From Flavobacteriales bacterium (GTDB taxonomy: Bacteria; Bacteroidota; Bacteroidia; Flavobacteriales; Flavobacteriaceae), in assembly GCA_017303755.1 (NCBI GenBank), contig JAFLBS010000001.1, positions 1,054,001-1,118,000 of the forward strand: DNA of 64,000 nucleotides, written 5' to 3'. The position numbers and the translations under genes were made by a program. Positions 7,715 to 14,900 of this stretch are shown here, one piece after another; the stretch's first letter is position 1; each line of letters starts with the position of its first letter. The notes beneath the pieces were generated by a model that searched no databases, was not told where the DNA came from, and saw only the letters and a program-made list of their open reading frames with translations.

Positions 7715-8284
7715 TCACTTCCATTCCAACGATTCCATCAACGTTTGCATGTCATTTTTAATGTAACTCGCCGCAGGCATAATCGAATCAAAATTGGGTT
7801 TTGCATAAAAATAAACCGAACCCGTTATGAAATGCTTCAAACTATCCGTAACATAAAACTGACTGTTCGTCGCTGCATTTCCGCCCACTTGATATAACAT
7901 TCCGTATACTTTTTTATCCGAATTTATAAACGGTTGCTCCAAAATATCATCGGCTTTAATTACGTGTTCGTAGGTTAATTTCTGGGCATCGCGCAACAAA
8001 TTATTCAAATTTCCGCTTACAGGTTTGTATGTCAGATACAATGTCGCTTTCATTTTAGGATACGTGATACTAAAACCACAATTTCCATCTTCTTTAATTA
8101 CTGCATCTGCATTCATGTCAAAGGTAAACGGACAATTATTTTGGTATTTGGTGTATTCGGCAATTGGATATTCCAAGCGCAACTGACTCGACGGTTTAGG
8201 CAATACATCGTCTTTACAACTGGTAAATAATACGGTAAAAACTAACAGTACAAATACTATTTTAAGCGCAAATGGTTTATTCAT
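7715..8284 (-). CDS. gldD: Gliding motility lipoprotein GldD
   Basis: A 189-residue lipoprotein (signal with LFTSC, Cys23). The mature start PKPSSQLRLEYPIAEYTKYQ is characteristic of GldD. GldD is one of the accessory lipoproteins required for Flavobacterium gliding; its biochemical role is not known. It overlaps the end of gldE by 8 bp, so the two are translationally coupled. The order mutY-ssb-gldE-gldD is, as I recall, also found in Flavobacterium johnsoniae. The paired gene and the N-terminal signature make the call strong. Confidence 0.93.
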   Translation of the reverse strand: MNKPFALKIVFVLLVFTVLFTSCKDDVLPKPSSQLRLEYPIAEYTKYQNNCPFTFDMNADAVIKEDGNCGFSITYPKMKATLYLTYKPVSGNLNNLLRDAQKLTYEHVIKADDILEQPFINSDKKVYGMLYQVGGNAATNSQFYVTDSLKHFITGSVYFYAKPNFDSIMPAASYIKNDMQTLMESLEWK

Positions 8285-9581
8285 TTATAGTAACTTTAAT
8301 TTGTTTGATTCGTTTATTGTCAACCGATTCTATGGTGAACATATAATTCTCGAAAGGTATTTTTTGTCGGCGTTTCGGGAAATTTCCAAGCAATTCCAAT
8401 ATAAAACCCGCTAAGGTTTCGGCCTCTCCTTTTTGTTCTTCAAACAGCGATTCATCAGCATCAATTACACGGAAAAAATCCTTCAGATTAATTCGGCCTT
8501 CAAAAATATAGTTTTTATCATCAATTTTCGAATAATTACTGTCGTCGTCGTCAAATTCGTCACTGATATCACCCACAATTTCCTCGATTACATCTTCCAA
8601 CGATACAATTCCCGATGTTCCACCGTATTCATCCACTACAATAGCCAAATGACTTTTCATCGATTGAAAATCTTTTAATAAATCGTCGAGCTTTTTGTTT
8701 TCAGGCACAAAGAACGGTTCACGAAGCAATTTTTTCCAATCAAATTCTTTTTTATTGATGTGCGGAATCAAATCTTTCACAAACAGAACGCCTTCTATAC
8801 GGTCAATATTGTCTCGGTAAACCGGAATTCGGGAATAACCTTTCTCTACAATTTTTGGATAAATTTCGGCAAAAGTTTCGTTGATTTCTAAGGCGAATAA
8901 ATCGATACGCGGACTCATCACTTGTTTAGTGTCAGTATTTCCGAAGTTTACAATGCCTTCCAAAATTTTTTGTTCTTCTTGTGATGTGTCGTCGGTTGAT
9001 GTCAATTCTAAAGCCTGAGAAAGTTGATCGACCGATAAATTACTGCGTTTGGTTCCGAGTTTTTCCTGCAAAAAAGACGAAATCTTCAATAGCGGAAAAG
9101 TAATCGGCCAAACTAATTTTTCGATGATTATCAATGGATACACTACCAATTGCACCAATTTTATTTTGTGTTTGCTGTAGTACACTTTGGGTAAAATTTC
9201 TCCCAAAAGCAACAACACAAACGAAATAATCAACAACTGAAAAAGAGTGGAGATTTCCTTTGAAACATACATAAATTGACAACCACTACACAACCACAAA
9301 AAGCTAATAATGGCACCCATAGTGGCAAAATAATTAGCAATGGTGATGGTAGAATGAAGTCGTTTGGGATGCAGTAGTAATTTTGAAATCAGACTGGATG
9401 TCAACGGTTTTTTCTGAGCTAAATCGTTCTGTTCTTTCTGAGAAAGAGAAAAAAGTACCGCTTCTGAAGCCGACAGCAAAGCAGAACATACCAGCAAGAA
9501 AACAAGAACAACTAATCCCAATACAAAGGAGGAATCAACTGCAGATGATAAGGCTAAACTGGGCTCTGGGTCCAAATTCAA
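8277..9581 (-). CDS. gldE: Gliding motility-associated protein GldE (CBS/CorC_HlyC family)
   Basis: A 434-residue membrane protein. It has an N-terminal DUF21-type region with several hydrophobic helices (residues about 18-165), two CBS domains (about 215-345, including SRIPVYRDNIDRIEGVLFV and VDEYGGTSGIVSLEDVIEEIVG), and a CorC_HlyC C-terminal domain. GldE is thought to assist GldD. The start appears to be TTG at 9581: an in-frame stop lies 9 nt upstream, no ATG occurs until well inside the membrane region, and the TTG begins 18 bp after the ssb stop. The acidic stretch DEFDDDD after the second CBS is usual in the family. Confidence 0.92.
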   Translation of the reverse strand: MNLDPEPSLALSSAVDSSFVLGLVVLVFLLVCSALLSASEAVLFSLSQKEQNDLAQKKPLTSSLISKLLLHPKRLHSTITIANYFATMGAIISFLWLCSGCQFMYVSKEISTLFQLLIISFVLLLLGEILPKVYYSKHKIKLVQLVVYPLIIIEKLVWPITFPLLKISSFLQEKLGTKRSNLSVDQLSQALELTSTDDTSQEEQKILEGIVNFGNTDTKQVMSPRIDLFALEINETFAEIYPKIVEKGYSRIPVYRDNIDRIEGVLFVKDLIPHINKKEFDWKKLLREPFFVPENKKLDDLLKDFQSMKSHLAIVVDEYGGTSGIVSLEDVIEEIVGDISDEFDDDDSNYSKIDDKNYIFEGRINLKDFFRVIDADESLFEEQKGEAETLAGFILELLGNFPKRRQKIPFENYMFTIESVDNKRIKQIKVTINE

Positions 9582-9599
9582 AAAAATTAATTAAACCTA

Positions 9600-10025
9600 T
9601 TAATACGGCAAGTCGTTGCTGTCTATATTGGAATCAAAATTACCTTTGGGTTCCGAAGTAGGCAAATGTTTGTTGCTTTCCGTATCTTTCTTCACATTCA
9701 AAAAGGTGAATTCAGTAACTTGAATTTCGGTAGTATATTTAGTGGTACCGTCTTCTGCTTGCCACTGACGTGATTTTATTCGGCCTTCTACATAGATTTT
9801 ATCACCTTTAGTAAGGTATTTTTCGCAAATTTCGGCAGCTTTATTGCGTACCACCAAGTTATGCCATTCTGTAGAAGTAATTTTTTCGTTGGTTTGTTTG
9901 TTGATGTATACTTCGTTGGTAGCCAAAGGAAATCTTCCAATGCAATTTCCACCTTCAAAATAATGCATCTTGATATCGTCACCTAAATGACCAATTAGCA
10001 TAACTTTATTCAATGTTCCGTTCAT
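9600..10025 (-). CDS. ssb: Single-stranded DNA-binding protein
   Basis: A 141-residue SSB with an OB fold in the first 112 residues (MNGTLNKVMLIGHLGDD, then STEWHNLVVRNKAAE and KGDKIYVEGRIKSRQW). A short, Asn/Ser/Asp-rich linker follows. The C-terminal tip is DLPY, while the usual partner-binding tip is DDxPF; the aromatic end is kept but Phe is replaced by Tyr. It lies between mutY (44 bp upstream) and gldE (18 bp downstream), evidently in one transcript with them. Confidence 0.95.
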   Translation of the reverse strand: MNGTLNKVMLIGHLGDDIKMHYFEGGNCIGRFPLATNEVYINKQTNEKITSTEWHNLVVRNKAAEICEKYLTKGDKIYVEGRIKSRQWQAEDGTTKYTTEIQVTEFTFLNVKKDTESNKHLPTSEPKGNFDSNIDSNDLPY

Positions 10026-10069
10026 GGCGTTTATTATTTAATTTATTCAAAGTTAGTAAAATTTTTTAA

Positions 10070-11113
10070 TTAAATCACTTCATTCAAATGCTTTTCGATG
10101 AACTTGATTAAAACTATCGGAAAAGGATAATTATTTATAGTGTTGATAGGTAAAGAATTAGGTAGGTTTTTACTGATGTTTACTCGATAGAAGCGCAAAC
10201 TCAATAACTGATGCGAGAGTTTGTGTTGAATAGTTTCGTCAAAGGTTATTATTGATTCAATTCCGTACTCAGAATACGTTGTTTTAATCTGTTCGATTAT
10301 GGTTTCAGTAGCTGTTTCGGTTTCGGTTTCAATCACTGGAAATTCATACAAATTATGCCAAATTCCTTTTTCGGTGCGCTTTCGCAAAATGGTATTCGAT
10401 TGCCGATCTTCAAAAATCAAATAATTAAAATAGCGATTTCTGACCTTCGTTTTTTTGGTTTTCACGGGCAACTGATCTACTTTTTTGTGTTGTAAAGCAG
10501 CGCAACTCTTGTTCAAAACACAGTCACCACAATTCGGATTTTTCGGCACACATTGCAAAGCTCCAAATTCCATTATCGCCTGATTGAACAAAGCCGAATC
10601 TCTGTTTTCCATTAATTCATGGGCGATGGCTGCGAATTCTTTTTTGGCTGTAGCCGATGAAATATCGGTAGGTATGTTGAGGTAACGCGAAAGTACCCGA
10701 AACACATTTCCGTCTACCACGTTTACTTTTTCATTAAATGAAAACGACGCAATAGCGGCGGCTGTATATTCGCCAATGCCTTTTAGCTTTAATAATTCAG
10801 TGTACGTTGATGGAAAAATTCCGTTGTAGTCATGCGCCACAATTTGGGCTGTTTTGTGCATGTTGCGCGCTCGAGAGTAATAACCCAAACCTTGCCACAA
10901 TTTCAAAACCTGTTCTTCATCGGCTTGAGCCAAATCAAAAACCGTCGGAAAAGCAGCTATGAATCGCTCAAAATAAGGCAATCCTTGTGCTACACGCGTT
11001 TGTTGAAGCATAATTTCAGAGAGCCAAATCGCATACGGATTGTTGGTGTTTCGCCAGGGTAAATCGCGTTTATTTATTAAATACCAACGGGTTATTAAGT
11101 CGTAAAAATTCAT
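10070..11113 (-). CDS. mutY: A/G-specific adenine glycosylase MutY
   Basis: Removes adenine mispaired with 8-oxoguanine during base-excision repair. The 347-residue protein shows catalytic Glu33 (IWLSEIMLQQTRV), the helix-hairpin-helix LKGIGEYTA (about 110-118), and catalytic Asp134 (VVDGNVFRV). The iron-sulfur ligands are Cys188, Cys195, Cys198 and Cys204 in the C-x6-C-x2-C-x5-C spacing of MutY. A C-terminal NUDIX-like lesion-recognition domain covers about 225-345. The length is normal. A -7 box TACTTTTG lies 18-25 nt before the start. It is the first gene of the mutY-ssb-gldE-gldD run. Confidence 0.97.
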   Translation of the reverse strand: MNFYDLITRWYLINKRDLPWRNTNNPYAIWLSEIMLQQTRVAQGLPYFERFIAAFPTVFDLAQADEEQVLKLWQGLGYYSRARNMHKTAQIVAHDYNGIFPSTYTELLKLKGIGEYTAAAIASFSFNEKVNVVDGNVFRVLSRYLNIPTDISSATAKKEFAAIAHELMENRDSALFNQAIMEFGALQCVPKNPNCGDCVLNKSCAALQHKKVDQLPVKTKKTKVRNRYFNYLIFEDRQSNTILRKRTEKGIWHNLYEFPVIETETETATETIIEQIKTTYSEYGIESIITFDETIQHKLSHQLLSLRFYRVNISKNLPNSLPINTINNYPFPIVLIKFIEKHLNEVI

Positions 11114-11130
11114 TTAGTAACATTGAAATG

Positions 11131-11138
11131 CAAAAGTA
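11131..11138 (-). promoter_or_regulatory. -7 box of the mutY-ssb-gldE-gldD operon
   Basis: TACTTTTG on the minus strand matches TAnnTTTG and ends 18 nt before the mutY ATG. No TTG is seen at the expected -33 distance, so the promoter is only partly supported. Confidence 0.5.
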
Positions 11139-11171
11139 AATCTTTATGTAATTAAATTTTAATGATTTAGG

Positions 11172-11203
11172 TTGATTATTTGTTTTTTTAATTTGTATAT
11201 TTG
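11172..11203 (+). promoter_or_regulatory. Promoter of the HU/IHF gene
   Basis: TTG at 11172-11174 and TATATTTG at 11196-11203, about 20 nt apart, fit the Bacteroidetes promoter. The sequence after the -7 box (GCACTCTCAAAAAATT) closely resembles that after the rplU promoter, suggesting a shared strong-promoter layout for growth-related genes. Confidence 0.75.
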
Positions 11204-11246
11204 CACTCTCAAAAAATTTAAGTAATTATAATAAAAACGAAAGAAA

Positions 11247-11540
11247 ATGACGAAAGCAGATATCGTAGCAAAGATTTCAGAAAAGTTAGGTCTTGAAAAA
11301 GGAGATGTTCAAGCAACAGTTGAAGCATTAATGGAAGAAGTAAAAACTTCATTAGAAAGTGGTGACAACGTATATTTAAGAGGTTTTGGTAGCTTCATCA
11401 TCAAAACTAGAGCTGAAAAAACTGGAAGAAACATTTCAAAAAATACAACTATTAAAATTCCTGCTCATAATATTCCAGCTTTTAAACCTGCGAAAGTATT
11501 TGTAGAAGCGGTAAAAACAAACACTGAAGTAACAGTATAA
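11247..11540 (+). CDS. HU/IHF family DNA-binding protein
   Basis: A 97-residue nucleoid protein (MTKADIVAKISEKLGL; GFGSFIIKTRAEKTGRN). It bends DNA as a dimer. The arm reads GRNISKNT where classical HU/IHF has GRNPxTG, so the intercalating proline is Ile here; a proline-containing segment (IPAHNIPAFKPA) follows. I believe this form is common in Bacteroidetes. It is immediately upstream of a tiny basic gene and probably shares its transcript. HU versus IHF cannot be settled by eye. Confidence 0.93.
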   Translation: MTKADIVAKISEKLGLEKGDVQATVEALMEEVKTSLESGDNVYLRGFGSFIIKTRAEKTGRNISKNTTIKIPAHNIPAFKPAKVFVEAVKTNTEVTV

Positions 11541-11570
11541 ACCATTTATTAATCACAAAAACTACAAAGT

Positions 11571-11663
11571 ATGCCAAGTGGTAAAAAAAGAAAAAGACAT
11601 AAGGTAGCGACGCACAAACGTAAGAAAAGAGCGAGAGCTAACCGTCACAAAAAGAAAAAGTAG
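11571..11663 (+). CDS. 30-residue, extremely basic small protein
   Basis: The reading frame begins at ATG 11571 and ends at TAG 11661. Its product starts MPSGKKRKRHKVATHKRKKR and ends HKKKK: about 60 percent Lys/Arg, with no acidic residue. I recall near-identical short proteins in Bacteroidetes genomes annotated only as hypothetical, which argues that it is real. Composition suggests an RNA- or ribosome-binding peptide, comparable in size and charge to ribosomal protein bTHX, but the sequence is not bTHX. It follows the HU/IHF gene by 30 bp, and its stop codon is part of the stem of the following terminator. Confidence 0.75.
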   Translation: MPSGKKRKRHKVATHKRKKRARANRHKKKK

Positions 11664-11681
11664 TTCTAAACTACTTTTTTC
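11655..11681 (+). terminator. Terminator overlapping the stop of the small basic gene
   Basis: AAAAAGTAG (11655-11663) pairs perfectly with CTACTTTTT (11671-11679) around TTCTAAA, followed by pyrimidine-rich DNA. The TAG stop is within the left arm, so a ribosome finishing the small gene would cover the hairpin. Confidence 0.75.
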
Positions 11682-11992
11682 TTTTTAAACGTTCATTGAA
11701 AATGAAGATTAGACTTCTTAGACCATTTAGACGTCTTAGAAAGTTAGACCTTTTAGAAGGTTAGATTTTATCATCTAGCAATCTAAGTCAGTCTAATAAT
11801 CTAACAATCTAATAATCTAAAATTCTAAAATTCACCGGGTAATAACATACCTGTTTAAAATGTTTAATCCATCCCTTCAAAGGGTTTGAAAGTTTCAGGT
11901 TTAAGGTTTCAGGTTAGCTCGTTTTAGGGCAACAACTTGAAACGTGAAACTCGAAACATGAAACTTTTTTGAATCGGATAAAAATTTACAAC
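11664..11992. repeat. Spacer made of reiterated-word inverted repeats
   Basis: No gene is visible. From about 11703 to 11765 the DNA reiterates TTAGAC/TTAGA words; from about 11770 to 11830 it reiterates their complements (TCTAATAATCTAACAATCTA), giving a long imperfect hairpin. From about 11888 a second hairpin has GTTTCAGGTTTAAGGTTTCA on the left and reiterated GAAAC words on the right (to about 11965). The rng gene starts just after it. Confidence 0.65.
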
Positions 11993-13534
11993 ATGAATAA
12001 AGAATTAATCATCCGTAGTGGTGACAATGCTGTAGATTTTGCCTTATTAAAAGATGGAAAACTAATTGAATTACACAAAGAAGAAGAGAAAAAGAACGAT
12101 TTCCTAGTAGGCGATATTTTTATTGCTAAAATCAGGAAACCCGTTGCCGGACTCAACGCGGCTTTTGTAAACGTAGGCTTCGAAAAAGATGCCTTTTTGC
12201 ATTACCACGACTTAGGTCCGAATTTAGCTTCTTATTTGAAATTCATTAAACTTGTAAGCGCAGGTAAAATAAAAGATTTCTCCCTAAAAAATTTTCCTTT
12301 TGAAAAGGAAATCGATAAAGATGGCGCCATCATGGATGTGCTCAATGCCAATCAATCGGTTTTAGTTCAAGTGGTTAAAGAACCTATTTCTACCAAAGGT
12401 CCACGCATCAGTTCTGAACTGTCGTTTGCCGGTAGATTTTTAGTATTGGTTCCTTTTTCTGATCGCATTTCTATTTCGCAAAAAATAGAAGAAAAAGAAG
12501 AAAAAGACCGACTAAAAAAATTAGTTCAAGCCATTAAGCCAAAAGGATTCGGTGTTATTGTGAGAACAGTAGCAGAAGGCAAAAAAACAGCCGAACTAGA
12601 AAAAGATTTGCAGAACCTAATCGATCGCTGGACTGCAATGTGTAAAAAATTACCAACTGCTCATCATCCTTCTAAAGTATTGAGTGAACTCAACAAAGTT
12701 TCCTCCATGCTTAGAGACATTTTTAACGATACCTTCACGGGTATTCAAGTAGATGATGAAGAGTTGTTTCAAGAAACGAAGGACTATTTGGCCGAGATAG
12801 CACCTTCGAAACAAAATATGGTGAAGCTGTATCAGTCGAAAGACACGCCCATATTTGAGAAATACCATATAGAACGCCAAATCAAAACGTCTTTCGGGAA
12901 AACCGTTTCGATGAGTAAAGGTGCGTATTTGATTATCGAACATACTGAAGCACTACACGTTATCGACGTGAACAGCGGAAACCGTTCGAACAAAGCCACC
13001 AACCAGGAAGATACAGCGCTCGAAGTCAACATGATTGCTGCTGCAGAAATTGCACGTCAGTTGCGACTCAGAGACATGGGCGGAATTATAGTAATCGATT
13101 TTATCGACATGCAAAACCCCGATAACAGAAAGGTTTTGTTTGATTTCTTAAGAGAAGAAATGAGCGATGATAAAGCCAAACACAAAATCTTACCGCCAAG
13201 TAAATTCGGATTAGTCCAAATTACTCGTCAACGTGTAAGACCAGAAGTTAATATCGAAACTAGAGAAGAAGATCCGAATAATAAAAATGGCGACATTGAA
13301 GCTCCCATCTTAATTATCGACAGAATCGCTTCTGATGTAGAACGATACAAAAATGACCACAAAAAACTCGTACTCAACGTACACCCTTTTGTGGCCGCAT
13401 ACCTTAAAAAAGGTTTTCCATCATTACGTTCAAAATGGCTTTTTGAACATAAGAAATGGGTGAAAATCATACCTCGTGACGCTTACACGTACCTCGAATA
13501 TCGATTCTTTGATGAACAAGGAAAAGAAATTTGA
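11993..13534 (+). CDS. rng: Ribonuclease G (RNase E/G family)
   Basis: Endoribonuclease for rRNA maturation and mRNA turnover. The 513-residue protein starts at ATG 11993; an in-frame TTG 24 nt earlier lies in the repeat tail and is less likely. An S1-like domain is seen at about 33-120 (GDIFIAKIRKPVAGLNAAFVN), and the catalytic region has HVIDVNSGN (about 322) and GGIIVIDFIDM (about 365), whose two aspartates bind the metal. KFGLVQITRQRVRP is a further family signature. The RNase E zinc-link CPxCxG is not seen, and there is no long C-terminal scaffold, so RNase G is the better name. A terminator follows the stop. Confidence 0.95.
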   Translation: MNKELIIRSGDNAVDFALLKDGKLIELHKEEEKKNDFLVGDIFIAKIRKPVAGLNAAFVNVGFEKDAFLHYHDLGPNLASYLKFIKLVSAGKIKDFSLKNFPFEKEIDKDGAIMDVLNANQSVLVQVVKEPISTKGPRISSELSFAGRFLVLVPFSDRISISQKIEEKEEKDRLKKLVQAIKPKGFGVIVRTVAEGKKTAELEKDLQNLIDRWTAMCKKLPTAHHPSKVLSELNKVSSMLRDIFNDTFTGIQVDDEELFQETKDYLAEIAPSKQNMVKLYQSKDTPIFEKYHIERQIKTSFGKTVSMSKGAYLIIEHTEALHVIDVNSGNRSNKATNQEDTALEVNMIAAAEIARQLRLRDMGGIIVIDFIDMQNPDNRKVLFDFLREEMSDDKAKHKILPPSKFGLVQITRQRVRPEVNIETREEDPNNKNGDIEAPILIIDRIASDVERYKNDHKKLVLNVHPFVAAYLKKGFPSLRSKWLFEHKKWVKIIPRDAYTYLEYRFFDEQGKEI

Positions 13535-13544
13535 ACCTAATACC

Positions 13545-13579
13545 AAACCGCTTTGTTAATTACGAAGCGGTTTTTTTTT
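13545..13579 (+). terminator. Terminator of rng
   Basis: AAACCGCTT (13545-13553) and AAGCGGTTT (13565-13573) form a stem, followed by more T residues, just after the rng stop. Confidence 0.85.
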
Positions 13580-14023
13580 GGTGTAAATTTAAAGTTGCAA
13601 AGTCTCAAAGTTGCAAAGTCTCAAAGTTGCAAAGTTTCAAAGTTTCAAAAGTCTCAATTTTAACCATATAAGGCATATAAGAACATAGAAGAAAACCTTA
13701 AATGAACTTATATGTCTTATAGGGTTCAAAAAATCTTCGCGACCTTAGTGCTTTCTTCGTGTCTTCGTGGTTAAATCTTAAAGTCATATAGTCTCGCAAA
13801 GCCGCAAAGTTGTAACCTGAAACTTGAAACCTGAAACTTGAAACCTGAAACTTGAAACAATCTTCGCGACCTTCGCGCCTTCTTCGTGTCTTCGTGGTAA
13901 AAAACAGTGTTTTTCCCCTACAAAAAAGGGTGTTTTTCCTGTACGTTGTGTAGCATTACTTCGGTACATTAGATGCCGATATACATTCAAAAGTATTCCC
14001 AAAAACTACAAAACTACTACACA
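13580..14023. repeat. Dense tandem and inverted repeats, left border of the accessory island
   Basis: No gene is supported. From 13591 there are about three copies of a 16-nt unit (AAAGTTGCAAAGTCTC). At 13662-13681 and 13707-13726 are the arms of the 'ACCATATAAGGCATATAAG' hairpin family, whose other copies are at 61.7 and 61.9 kb. From 13816 three 14-nt units CCTGAAACTTGAAA follow. Two copies of the 'CTTCGTGTCTTCGTGGT(T)AA' family lie at 13735-13776 and 13861-13903. At 13906-13941 GTGTTTTTCC occurs twice around CTACAAAAAAGGG. An in-frame ATG at 13973 could extend the next gene upstream but is less convincing than that at 14024. Confidence 0.75.
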
Positions 14024-14230
14024 ATGCCAAAAAACAAACACGAAATCAAACACCTCTGCGGTAGAAACCTCTGCGGAACTTATTTTGAAATTACCCGATT
14101 CGACTGCGGTTGCGTTACCGTTCACTTGCACAACAAGGCTGATCAATGCCTAGAATGCGTTCCTAAGATTCCGAAAGAGAAGCACTGCGGACAGTTTGGT
14201 TATCCCGAAGATCATCAAAAACGACAGTAA
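14024..14230 (+). CDS. Small cysteine-rich protein of unknown function
   Basis: A 68-residue protein starting MPKNKHEIKHLCGRNLCG. An in-frame ATG 51 nt upstream would add 17 residues. Six cysteines are arranged CGRNLC (two), DCGC (two) and CLEC (two), with one more in KHCGQ near the end, which suggests zinc binding. There is no signal peptide. Codons are rich in C at third positions compared with the genes to the right. The stop is 4 bp before the next start, so the two form a pair. I do not recognise the family; a zinc-ribbon-like fold is only a guess. Confidence 0.55.
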   Translation: MPKNKHEIKHLCGRNLCGTYFEITRFDCGCVTVHLHNKADQCLECVPKIPKEKHCGQFGYPEDHQKRQ

Positions 14231-14234
14231 TACC

Positions 14235-14798
14235 ATGACCTTAGCCAACCAAATTCAAATCACCGCACAAATTGTTGCCATCATTGGCGGTTTGATTGCC
14301 GCTTACAAAATCATCACCGAAATCAAGCAAAGTCGCCTTGAGCGTCATCGCGATTTACGTTGGAAACAAGCCAATTCTGCCCACGAATTTCTCAAAGACA
14401 TGCTCGCTTCAAAAATGGTCACCGATGCCACGATCATGCTCGATTGGACCGGAAGAACCTTCAACATCACACCCGACCAAAAAGCCACCATCACCTTTCA
14501 AGATGTACAAGTTGGACTGCGTACGGACAACTTAGTTTTTTCTGAAAAAGAAGTCTACATACGCGATTGCGCCGACGCTTTTCTCTTTCATGTCGAACTC
14601 ATCGAACAAGCCATACGCAATGACTTGATCGAGTTTCGCGACATCAAATTCCCCATGACCTACTACGTCAACGCACTACGAAAAAACAACCTCTACAACG
14701 CCTACCTCGCCTTTATCAAAGAATACGAATACAAAAACGCCGAAAAGTTTCTCAACCGTTTCAGTGCCAAATTAAAAACGAGTAGAGTGATGAGTTGA
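14235..14798 (+). CDS. Membrane-anchored protein of unknown function
   Basis: A 187-residue protein starting MTLANQIQITAQIVAIIGG. One N-terminal transmembrane helix is predicted at about 8-28, and the remaining roughly 155 residues are soluble, with positively charged residues after the helix (EIKQSRLERHRDLRWK), so the bulk is probably cytoplasmic. The topology resembles small bacterial membrane-tethered helical proteins, but no family is recognised. Codon use (many ATC, ACC, CGC, GCC) differs clearly from the AT-rich pair beginning at 14901, pointing to a different origin. It is 4 bp from the Cys-rich gene and likely cotranscribed. Confidence 0.65.
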   Translation: MTLANQIQITAQIVAIIGGLIAAYKIITEIKQSRLERHRDLRWKQANSAHEFLKDMLASKMVTDATIMLDWTGRTFNITPDQKATITFQDVQVGLRTDNLVFSEKEVYIRDCADAFLFHVELIEQAIRNDLIEFRDIKFPMTYYVNALRKNNLYNAYLAFIKEYEYKNAEKFLNRFSAKLKTSRVMS

Positions 14799-14854
14799 TT
14801 ACGGGAAACCGCAATGTGGAGTTGGGATGGTTTTGTAGGTTTGGGAATTGTAAA

Positions 14855-14882
14855 TTGGTTCACTAATAATTATTTAAGTTTA
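14855..14882 (+). promoter_or_regulatory. Possible promoter of the two-gene nuclease cassette
   Basis: TTGG at 14855-14858 and TAAGTTTA at 14875-14882 (one base off TAnnTTTG) are about 17 nt apart and 19 nt before the ATG at 14901. The match is imperfect. Confidence 0.35.
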
Positions 14883-14900
14883 TATTTTAATAAATTAATA

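Noticed and set aside
13590-13860. Tandem repeats considered as a CRISPR array
   Set aside because: Units are 14-16 nt, contiguous and without unique spacers; no cas gene is present.
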